Positions 1-5,267 of a stretch of DNA of 5,719 nt are shown here, one piece after another. Origin of the DNA: an uncultured Helcococcus sp. GTDB taxonomy: Bacteria; Bacillota; Clostridia; Tissierellales; Peptoniphilaceae. Numbering within the stretch: position 1 is the first letter of the stretch; the number at the start of each line of letters is the position of its first letter. A program made the translations under genes and the position numbers. The notes under the pieces were generated by a model. The model ran no database searches. It saw nothing but the letters and a program-made list of their open reading frames with translations, and was not told the origin of the DNA. The DNA lies in the NCBI GenBank assembly GCA_947253305.1, contig CAMXYZ010000059.1, forward strand, positions 1 through 5,719. The letters are read 5' to 3'.

Positions 1-268
1 CTACTATACCGCCTTTAAGTCCAAATAGCTTATAACCTGTAAGTATAGATCCATTGATTGCCATTGGTCCAGGACCAGAAGTTGCTATCGATACAATATC
101 CACCATTTCATCTTCTGAAATAAGATTTCTCTTCTTTGAGAATTCATTTTTAATTACAGGTACTATGGTATAACCACCACCAAAAGTGAAGGAAGATATT
201 TTTAGAAATATCCAAAACATCTCCCATAAACTTAGTTCATTTCTATTGTCTTTTATATTATTCTCCAT
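1..268 (-). CDS. Chromate transporter family protein (ChrA-like), N-terminal part, truncated by window edge
   Basis: This is the first 89 codons of a leftward gene whose 3' end lies outside the window. The start is the ATG at 268-266. Its first residues are MENNIKDNRNELSLWEMFW, followed by a hydrophobic segment with the GGGY motif at residues 30-33 and SGPGPMA at 64-70. The FTFGGGY and PGP motifs are hallmarks of the CHR (chromate ion transporter) family, inner-membrane proteins that move chromate or sulfate-like anions. Many Firmicutes encode this family as two adjacent half-length proteins of about 180-200 residues, so this could be the first half; the window does not show it. The start codon lies inside the end of nagB (11-bp overlap, different frame) with no clear Shine-Dalgarno, so translation is probably coupled to nagB. 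The family call is firm; substrate and real physiological role are not, because many CHR proteins do not confer chromate resistance. Confidence 0.85.
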   Translation of the reverse strand, partial: MENNIKDNRNELSLWEMFWIFLKISSFTFGGGYTIVPVIKNEFSKKRNLISEDEMVDIVSIATSGPGPMAINGSILTGYKLFGLKGGIV

Positions 269-980
269 TTGCTTCTCTATCCATTATTATTAGAACATTT
301 GGATGTAACTTTAAGAAAGTAGCAGGAATTAATGGAGTTATTATAGTGTCTCTGAAAGATTTCATAATCTTTGCTTTATTTTTTCCTGAAGCTAATAAAA
401 CTATTTGTTTTGCTTGGAAGATTTTACCCATTCCCATAGATATAGCTGTTTTTGGAACATCGTCTATAGAATCAAAAAATCTTGAGTTTGCAAGTATTGT
501 AGATTCTACCAAATCTTCAACATGTGTATTTGTTTCTAATTTACTTGAAGGCTCATTAAATCCAATATGTCCATTTTCTCCGATACCTAAAATTTGAATA
601 TCTTGACCACCTAATCTATCTATAATATGATCATATCTTTCGCATTCTTCATTTAAATCTTCAGCCAAACCATTTGGAATATAAGTATTATTTATATCAA
701 TATCAATATTATTAAATAGTTTTTCATTCATAAAGTATCTATAAGATTGATTATGCTCACCTGATAAGCCCACATATTCATCTAGATTAATAGTTTTAAT
801 ATCTTTAAAACTAATTCTTCCATTTTCGTAATATTCAACTAGATTTTCATAAAGTCCAATTGGTGTTGAACCAGTTGCTAAACCAAGGACAGCATCAGGC
901 TTTTTCTCGATTAATTCTGCAACTACATTTGCAGCATATCTACTCATTTCTTCATAATTGTCTAAAACGATAAATTTCAT
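258..980 (-). CDS. nagB: Glucosamine-6-phosphate deaminase
   Basis: A cytosolic enzyme that converts glucosamine 6-phosphate to fructose 6-phosphate and ammonia, the last step of N-acetylglucosamine/glucosamine use. The protein has 240 residues, close to the roughly 242 of the short Bacillus-type NagB and shorter than the 266 of E. coli, which has a C-terminal extension with allosteric residues. Visible motifs are the phosphate-binding loop LGLATGSTP (32-40), NLDEYVGL (65-72) with the general base Asp67, and GIGENGHIGFNEP (132-144) with His138 and Glu143. Asn136 sits where E. coli has Asp141; I recall Asn in B. subtilis NagB too, so this is normal for the subgroup. The ATG at 980 was chosen over one four codons upstream because GGAGG lies 5 nt before it and MKFIVLDNYEEM matches the family N-terminus. 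The gene is followed by an overlapping CHR transporter gene. Confidence 0.96.
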   Translation of the reverse strand: MKFIVLDNYEEMSRYAANVVAELIEKKPDAVLGLATGSTPIGLYENLVEYYENGRISFKDIKTINLDEYVGLSGEHNQSYRYFMNEKLFNNIDIDINNTYIPNGLAEDLNEECERYDHIIDRLGGQDIQILGIGENGHIGFNEPSSKLETNTHVEDLVESTILANSRFFDSIDDVPKTAISMGMGKIFQAKQIVLLASGKNKAKIMKSFRDTIITPLIPATFLKLHPNVLIIMDREANGE

Positions 981-985
981 ATAAT

Positions 986-990
986 CCTCC
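986..990 (-). promoter_or_regulatory. Shine-Dalgarno of nagB, decides the start
   Basis: GGAGG read on the minus strand, 5 nt before the ATG at 980. It overlaps the possible upstream in-frame start at 992 too closely for that start to be used, so the shorter 240-residue NagB is preferred. Confidence 0.8.
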
Positions 991-1010
991 ATTCATTTTA
1001 ATCCATTTAA

Positions 1011-1019
1011 ATTATAACA
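1011..1019 (-). promoter_or_regulatory. Probable extended -10 promoter element for nagB
   Basis: On the minus strand the sequence reads TGTTATAAT, a perfect TATAAT with the extended TGn element. Transcription would begin near 1004, giving a leader of about 24 nt before the nagB ATG. No good -35 hexamer is present at 16-18 bp, which is tolerable for an extended -10 promoter. A second TATAAT on this strand (1031-1036) lacks both a TGn element and a -35. I saw no convincing NagR-type operator or glmS-like structure here. Confidence 0.5.
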
Positions 1020-1021
1020 TA

Positions 1022-1051
1022 TTGAATAATATTATACATATAGGGTATTAT
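1022..1051 (+). promoter_or_regulatory. Candidate promoter for the TcyP-like symporter gene
   Basis: TTGAAT (1022-1027) and TATTAT (1046-1051) are separated by 18 bp, which would give a start near 1058 and a leader of about 39 nt. Both hexamers are one or two mismatches from consensus. In such AT-rich DNA chance matches are common, so the assignment is tentative. No T-box or riboswitch-sized leader is present between this element and the gene. Confidence 0.4.
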
Positions 1052-1096
1052 TAAAAAGTAAATTTATTTAAAGGAATTTATTTAGGAGGAGTTATA

Positions 1097-2497
1097 ATGA
1101 ATAATTTTTTAGAGAATTTTCTTAAAATTAGTACATTACCTACATTAATTGCAATTATCTTATTAGTAGTTGGTGTAGTAATAATGTCAGTTTTAAAGAA
1201 TAAAAAAGTTTCTTTTTCATCAAGAATGCTAATTGCTTTATTCTTGGGGATAGGGATAGGGATAGGTGTAGATTTAATTTTTGGAAGTAGTGAAATCTAC
1301 AAAGAAGTGTCAAGACAAGAGATATCTTCATGGTTTAATATAGTTGGTGGGACATTCGTTAAATTAATACAATTAGTTGCGATTCCTGTTGTGTTTTTAT
1401 CATTATTTTTTGTTATATTAGATTTTGAAGGTAAAAATATCAAAGGTTTTACTATAAAATCCTTAGCATTACTACTTGGTACAACAGCGATTTCAGCAGT
1501 AATTGGTATATTAGTAGTTCATTTATTTAATTTAACAAATACAGGTTTACAAAAAGAACTTGGAGAAGCAATGACTGAGAGAATTGCTGGTATTTCAGAA
1601 TCAGCATTCCCAGATTATTTCTCACAATTAATACCTAACAATATTTATTCTACATTTTCATCAAATAGTGCGATAATATCAGTAGCTATAATATCAGTAT
1701 TATTTGCTACATCTGCTAGATTTTTGAGAAAAAAAGGTAGTGAAGAGATAGAAGATGTAATTAAATTCTTTGCAGGTATGAAAAAATTAATTACATCAGT
1801 TTTAATAAATGTAATTAAAATTATGCCATATGCTATTATTGCATTAGTTGGTAGAACAATTATTTCAAATGGTATCGAATCAATTACTGCATTGATCGGA
1901 TTTATAGGTGCATTATATACAGGTGTAATAGCAATGTTATTAGTATATGTAGTGATATTAACTCTTGTAGGGGTAAATCCTATAACATTCTACAAAAAAG
2001 CATTTTCTACATTGGTATTTGCATTTTCATCTAGATCATCAGTTGGTACATTACCACATACATTAGATACATTAGAAAATAAACTTGGAGTATCAAGTAC
2101 TACTACCAATTTCATAGGGCCATTATCAACAACTGTTGGTATGAACGGTTGTGCGGGAGTTTTCCCAGCTATGCTTGGTACCATAGTTGCAGCATCCGCA
2201 GGTGTAGAATTAAATATTTCTTTCTATGTATTATTAGTAATAGTTGTAACATTAGGTTCCATAGGTATTGCTGGTGTTCCAGGAACATCTACAGTAGCCG
2301 CAACAGTTACACTTAATGGTATTGGATTAGGTTCATATTTCGACAGAGTAGGTTCAATATTTGGTATTGATCCGATAATAGACATGGGAAGAACAATGCT
2401 TAATGTTGCCGGAGCAATGGTATCTGCTGTAGTAGTAGATAGATGGGAAGGCAATATGGATATGGATAAGTTCGCAGCTAAGATAGAAGAAGAATAG
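1097..2497 (+). CDS. Dicarboxylate/amino acid:cation symporter, L-cystine transporter (TcyP) type
   Basis: A 466-residue polytopic membrane protein of the SDF/DAACS (GltPh-like) family. AGGAGG sits 7 nt before the ATG. Hydrophobic segments begin near residues 14, 43, 85 and 119 and continue through the elevator-type transport core: HP1 loop SSRSSVGTLP (311-320), broken TM7 MNGCAGVFPAML (349-360), HP2 IAGVPGTS (391-398) and TM8 IDPIIDMGRTMLNVAG (424-439). Asp429, Arg432, Thr433 and Asn436 match the GltPh substrate residues Asp394, Arg397, Thr398 and Asn401. The sequences FAFSSRSS, NGCAG, PIIDMGRT and LNVAGAM resemble B. subtilis TcyP (about 463 residues) more than glutamate carriers, so L-cystine uptake is the favoured substrate. 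That is inference; glutamate/aspartate or another amino acid remains possible. Two GltPh sodium-site acids are absent (Asn350 for Asp312, Ala440 for Asp405). The gene is monocistronic between a divergent promoter region and a strong terminator. Confidence 0.9.
   Translation: MNNFLENFLKISTLPTLIAIILLVVGVVIMSVLKNKKVSFSSRMLIALFLGIGIGIGVDLIFGSSEIYKEVSRQEISSWFNIVGGTFVKLIQLVAIPVVFLSLFFVILDFEGKNIKGFTIKSLALLLGTTAISAVIGILVVHLFNLTNTGLQKELGEAMTERIAGISESAFPDYFSQLIPNNIYSTFSSNSAIISVAIISVLFATSARFLRKKGSEEIEDVIKFFAGMKKLITSVLINVIKIMPYAIIALVGRTIISNGIESITALIGFIGALYTGVIAMLLVYVVILTLVGVNPITFYKKAFSTLVFAFSSRSSVGTLPHTLDTLENKLGVSSTTTNFIGPLSTTVGMNGCAGVFPAMLGTIVAASAGVELNISFYVLLVIVVTLGSIGIAGVPGTSTVAATVTLNGIGLGSYFDRVGSIFGIDPIIDMGRTMLNVAGAMVSAVVVDRWEGNMDMDKFAAKIEEE
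1247..1266 (+). repeat. Short in-frame hexanucleotide tandem repeat (GGGATA, about 3.3 copies)
   Basis: Three perfect GGGATA units plus GG lie inside the symporter gene and encode the alternating Gly-Ile run at residues 51-57 of an early membrane segment. The unit is six bases, so copy-number change would add or remove Gly-Ile pairs without a frameshift. Confidence 0.8.
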
Positions 2498-2528
2498 GAT
2501 ATTTTAAGAATTTAATAAAAGAAATTGC

Positions 2529-2559
2529 AAAACCCTGAATCCTTTGAATTCAGGGTTTT
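2529..2559. terminator. Bidirectional rho-independent terminator between converging genes
   Basis: A perfect 12-bp inverted repeat, AAAACCCTGAAT (2529-2540) and ATTCAGGGTTTT (2548-2559), encloses a 7-nt loop. On either strand the stem core CCCTGAAT pairs and is followed by four T residues, so it can terminate both the rightward symporter gene (its stop is 31 bp upstream) and the leftward small membrane-protein gene. The right arm overlaps two bases of that gene's stop codon (2558-2560). Confidence 0.92.
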
Positions 2560-2956
2560 ACTTTGCTCTATTAGTTAAATCAGTAAACATATTATTAAAT
2601 GTTTCAAGATTCAACATATTTGCATTGATCATTATATTATCAATATAAATAAGTTTTTTAGAATGTCCAATGACACTTGGAGTAATCTCTTTCCTTATTT
2701 TTTTGCCTTTTAAATCATATTCAAATATTTTTTTTCTTCCTCTAACTTTTCTAAATTTATTATTTTCTAATTCAAATCTAGTTTTGTCTAAAATAAATGT
2801 TTGGATCATAAGATATGAGTAGACTATAAATGTCACGATTAATGCATATATTAAATCTACTAGATTAGCTGCGATTAATAGTACAACTAATGCCGCAAGT
2901 ATATTTAAAAAATATGATTTTACAATGGATGAGACTTTTCTTTGATATATTTTCAT
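2558..2956 (-). CDS. Small two-pass membrane protein of unknown function
   Basis: A 132-residue protein I do not recognise. The N-terminus is short and basic (MKIYQRKVSS), then two hydrophobic segments span about residues 14-30 and 34-54, joined by a tight turn. A C-terminal soluble domain of about 75 residues is rich in Lys/Arg (FELENNKFRKVRGRKKIFEYDL, 61-82) and ends in an amphipathic stretch (NLETFNNMFTDLTNR, 116-130). This hairpin-plus-small-beta-domain layout resembles bacterial PH-like membrane proteins of the YdbS/YcxB kind, but that is only a shape resemblance. The basic domain is predicted to face the cytoplasm. The ATG at 2956 was chosen because AGAGG lies 5 nt upstream; an in-frame GTG two codons earlier would collide with that site. 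It is transcribed away from the ABC-F operon from an adjoining promoter and shares a terminator with the symporter gene. Confidence 0.75.
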   Translation of the reverse strand: MKIYQRKVSSIVKSYFLNILAALVVLLIAANLVDLIYALIVTFIVYSYLMIQTFILDKTRFELENNKFRKVRGRKKIFEYDLKGKKIRKEITPSVIGHSKKLIYIDNIMINANMLNLETFNNMFTDLTNRAK

Positions 2957-2961
2957 AAACA

Positions 2962-2966
2962 CCTCT
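2962..2966 (-). promoter_or_regulatory. Shine-Dalgarno of the small membrane-protein gene
   Basis: AGAGG on the minus strand, 5 nt before the ATG at 2956. It overlaps the competing GTG at 2962-2960, which argues against that start. It lies only a few bases after the predicted transcription start near 2968. Confidence 0.6.
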
Positions 2967-2974
2967 ATTTTTTA

Positions 2975-3003
2975 AGTATAATAAATGATTGTAAATTTCT
3001 CAA
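2975..3003 (-). promoter_or_regulatory. Promoter of the small membrane-protein gene
   Basis: On the minus strand TTGAGA (3003-2998) and TATACT (2980-2975) are spaced by exactly 17 bp, a good housekeeping sigma factor promoter. Transcription would start near 2968, giving an unusually short leader of about 12 nt. Confidence 0.65.
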
Positions 3004-3006
3004 GTA

Positions 3007-3035
3007 TTGATTAATTTTGCTATCAAATATATAAT
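3007..3035 (+). promoter_or_regulatory. Promoter of the ABC-F operon
   Basis: TTGATT (3007-3012) and a perfect TATAAT (3030-3035) are separated by 17 bp. The predicted start is near 3042, giving a leader of about 33 nt. That is too short for the attenuator leaders that control antibiotic-resistance ABC-F genes, so constitutive expression is more likely. The -35 hexamer is 3 bp from the -35 of the divergent promoter. Confidence 0.75.
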
Positions 3036-3074
3036 TAGTAAGATACAAGAAGAATATATTAGATGGGGTATATT

Positions 3075-4670
3075 ATGATTACAGTTAATAATTTAAGTCT
3101 GGAATTCCCAGACAAAAAACTATTTGAAGATGTTGATTTAATTTTTAGTCCAGGTAATTGCTATGGAATAATTGGAGCAAATGGTGCTGGGAAATCAACA
3201 TTTCTTAAAATATTATCAGGAGAATTAGAACCAAGTTCTGGTACTGTATCTTTTACAAAAAATTCAAGTATGAGTAAATTAAAACAAGACCATTATGTAT
3301 TTGAGGAGTTCGAAGTATTAGAGACTGTATTAATGGGACATGAAGAATTGTATAAGATTCAAAAAGAAAAAGATGCAATCTATATGAAAGAAGATTTTAG
3401 CGATGAAGATGGTATAAGAGCAGCGGAGCTTGAAGCTGAATATGCAGAACTTGGTGGATATGAGTCAGAATCAGAAGCTTCTTCTTTATTACAAGGATTA
3501 GGTATAGATGTATCAAAGCATTATATGTTGATGAGTGAATTGATAGAATCCGATAAAATTAAAGTTTTATTAGCTCAAGCTTTATTTGGAAAACCAGATA
3601 TATTATTACTTGACGAACCTACTAATGGTATCGATTTGAGAGCTATACTATGGTTGCAAGAATTTTTAATTAATTTTGATGGGATTGTGATAGTTGTATC
3701 TCACGATAGATATTTCTTAAATGAGGTATGTACATCAATGGTAGATATTGATTTTGGAAAGATTACTATGTTCACAGGAAACTATGATTTCTGGTATGAA
3801 TCCTCACAATTAGCATTAAAAATGGCAAAAGATGAGAATAAAAAGAAAGAAGATAAAGTAAAAGAACTTAAGGAATTTATACAAAGATTCTCAGCTAATA
3901 AGTCTAAATCAAAACAAGCGACATCCAGAAAGAAATTATTGGAAAAAATTACATTAGATGATATAAAACCATCCACTAGAAGATATCCATTTGTTGGATT
4001 TACTTTGTCTAGAGAACCAGGAAATGAAATCTTAAATATTAGCAATTTGAATATTGAAGAAAATGGTAAAACTTTATTAAAAGATTTCAATTTAAGAGTC
4101 GAAAAGAATGATAAAATTGCCTTTGTAGGAAATGAAATTGCAATAACTAAATTTTTTGACATGATAAATATTGATGAGGAAAATCTCGATAAAAGTATTC
4201 AATGGGGTCAAACAATGACTAAAGAATATTTTCCAAAAGACAATTCAGAATTTTTTGAAAATGTAGATTATAATTTAGTTGACTGGTTAAGACAATATTC
4301 TAAAGATCAAACAGAAACTTTTATTAGAGGATTTTTAGGTAAGATGCTATTTTCTGGAGATGAAGTGTATAAGTCAGCAAAAGTACTATCTGGTGGAGAG
4401 AAAGTAAGAATGATGTTTTCTAAGATGATGATACATCCAGCCAATATCTTAATATTCGATCAACCAACAAATCACCTTGATTTAGAAAGTATTGAAGCTG
4501 TGAACAATGGTCTAATCAGCTTTAAAGGAAATATTCTATTTACATCTCACGACCATCAATTTGTAAATTCTATAGCAAATAGAATAATTGAAATATTTGA
4601 TGATGGAACATATAGAGATGAAAAGATAACTTATGATGAATATATTGAAAAATATGTAGTAGGAAATTAA
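3075..4670 (+). CDS. ABC-F family ATPase (YbiT/YkpA type) with one degenerate ATP site
   Basis: A 531-residue cytosolic protein with two ABC domains and no membrane segment, the length of E. coli YbiT (about 530). ABC-F proteins bind the ribosomal E site and act as translation factors. NBD1 has Walker A GANGAGKS (34-41), Q-loop Gln71, Walker B ILLLDEP (176-182) with Glu181, and switch His210. The interdomain linker (about 240-310) carries RFSANKSKSKQATSRKK (271-287), typical of this subgroup, and is lysine-rich and helical. NBD2 has LSGGEK (438-443), D-loop TNHLD (465-469) and switch His492. Its Walker A is replaced by VGNEIAITKF (351-360), its Q-loop Gln appears as Lys388, and its Walker B reads ILIFDQP with Gln463 for the catalytic Glu. 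The NBD1 signature is ELIESDK (155-161), with no glycines. The ATG at 3075 aligns with the family N-terminus and follows GGGG by 6 nt; an ATG at 3063 would add four residues. Assignment to this ABC-F branch is firm; the exact role is not known. Confidence 0.93.
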   Translation: MITVNNLSLEFPDKKLFEDVDLIFSPGNCYGIIGANGAGKSTFLKILSGELEPSSGTVSFTKNSSMSKLKQDHYVFEEFEVLETVLMGHEELYKIQKEKDAIYMKEDFSDEDGIRAAELEAEYAELGGYESESEASSLLQGLGIDVSKHYMLMSELIESDKIKVLLAQALFGKPDILLLDEPTNGIDLRAILWLQEFLINFDGIVIVVSHDRYFLNEVCTSMVDIDFGKITMFTGNYDFWYESSQLALKMAKDENKKKEDKVKELKEFIQRFSANKSKSKQATSRKKLLEKITLDDIKPSTRRYPFVGFTLSREPGNEILNISNLNIEENGKTLLKDFNLRVEKNDKIAFVGNEIAITKFFDMINIDEENLDKSIQWGQTMTKEYFPKDNSEFFENVDYNLVDWLRQYSKDQTETFIRGFLGKMLFSGDEVYKSAKVLSGGEKVRMMFSKMMIHPANILIFDQPTNHLDLESIEAVNNGLISFKGNILFTSHDHQFVNSIANRIIEIFDDGTYRDEKITYDEYIEKYVVGN

Positions 4671-4682
4671 TTATTTTAAAAT

Positions 4683-4687
4683 GGGAG
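4683..4687 (+). promoter_or_regulatory. Shine-Dalgarno supporting a TTG start
   Basis: GGGAG lies 7 nt before the TTG at 4695. No in-frame ATG occurs before residue 68 of the predicted protein, inside the conserved region, so this site decides the start. Confidence 0.7.
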
Positions 4688-4694
4688 ACAAAAA

Positions 4695-5267
4695 TTGCAC
4701 ACAATTAATACAAAAGAAAAGATTATTATAATATACAATATAAAAAATGAAAGATTAGAAATAGTTAAGAAATTAGCTAAAGAAAAACAATTTGAAATAA
4801 TAGAAGTTGAAGATAATCAAACTTATTGCGTAGTCGAAGACATATTAAATAAAGATACTAGTCATTGCATCGATAATAGTGCTACAAATATAGATATGGA
4901 ATTTCTTTTATTTGTGAATATAGTTAATGATGAACTTTATGGATTTATAGATGAACTAAAGAAAGAAGATCTATATTTTCCAAACAAAGCTATTCTTACT
5001 CCAACTAATTTAAAATGGAAATTAAGAAGATTATTAGCTGAAAATAAAGAAGAACATATAGTTATGACTATGTTTACTAATTTAAGAAGAGCAATGAAAA
5101 GAGCTCATATACTTGTTGAAAATGACGAATCAGATGAAGAATTATTAGAGTTAATGGAAGAAGCAAAGCATTATCTAAATCCGAGAGAATTTGATTTTGA
5201 TGAAATGAAAAGCATTCATAATAGATTAGCTATAAAAGTAAACGAATTACATGAAAGTGAAAAATAA
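4695..5267 (+). CDS. DUF3783 domain protein, function unknown
   Basis: A 190-residue, charged, soluble protein without signal peptide or membrane segment. Residues about 8-50 look like a small alternating beta-alpha unit (IIIIYNI, then an amphipathic helix, then FEIIEVE). Residues about 70-121 match the DUF3783 pattern as I remember it: a hydrophobic strand, GFIDELKK, then PNKAILTPTNLKWKLRRLL ending in EEH (119-121). The C-terminal third is helical and acidic (ENDESDEELLELMEEA, 142-157), possibly a coiled coil or helical hairpin. No catalytic motif is evident. The start is TTG with a good ribosome site. It follows the ABC-F gene by 24 bp with no terminator, and its TAA overlaps the next ATG by one base, so the three are probably co-transcribed. 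A role next to the ribosome is only guilt by association. Confidence 0.8.
   Translation: MHTINTKEKIIIIYNIKNERLEIVKKLAKEKQFEIIEVEDNQTYCVVEDILNKDTSHCIDNSATNIDMEFLLFVNIVNDELYGFIDELKKEDLYFPNKAILTPTNLKWKLRRLLAENKEEHIVMTMFTNLRRAMKRAHILVENDESDEELLELMEEAKHYLNPREFDFDEMKSIHNRLAIKVNELHESEK

Noticed and set aside
346..597. 83-codon open frame on the plus strand
   Set aside because: It lies antisense within nagB, has no ribosome site and encodes no recognisable protein; it is a shadow of a well-supported gene.
992..1096. Riboswitch, T-box or glmS-type leader in the nagB/symporter spacer
   Set aside because: The spacer is too short and has no stable hairpin or conserved motif that I can recognise.
1990..2454. 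Two minus-strand open frames antisense to the symporter gene
   Set aside because: Proline/threonine/valine-rich composition mirrors the codons of the transporter on the other strand; no start signals.
3036..3074. Antibiotic-responsive attenuator upstream of the ABC-F gene
   Set aside because: The leader is only about 33 nt, with no short leader peptide or terminator hairpin, and the protein belongs to the YbiT/YkpA branch rather than to resistance branches.
3782..4162. 126-codon minus-strand open frame
   Set aside because: Ser/Phe/Leu-rich product is the reverse-strand reading of the lysine- and glutamate-rich ABC-F linker; no promoter or ribosome site.
4125..4230. Possible frameshift or sequencing error explaining the lost NBD2 Walker A
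   Set aside because: The frame is continuous and flanking residues (DKIAFVG before, SIQWGQ and YFPKDNSEFF after) align with the family without a gap, so local frame disruption does not explain it.
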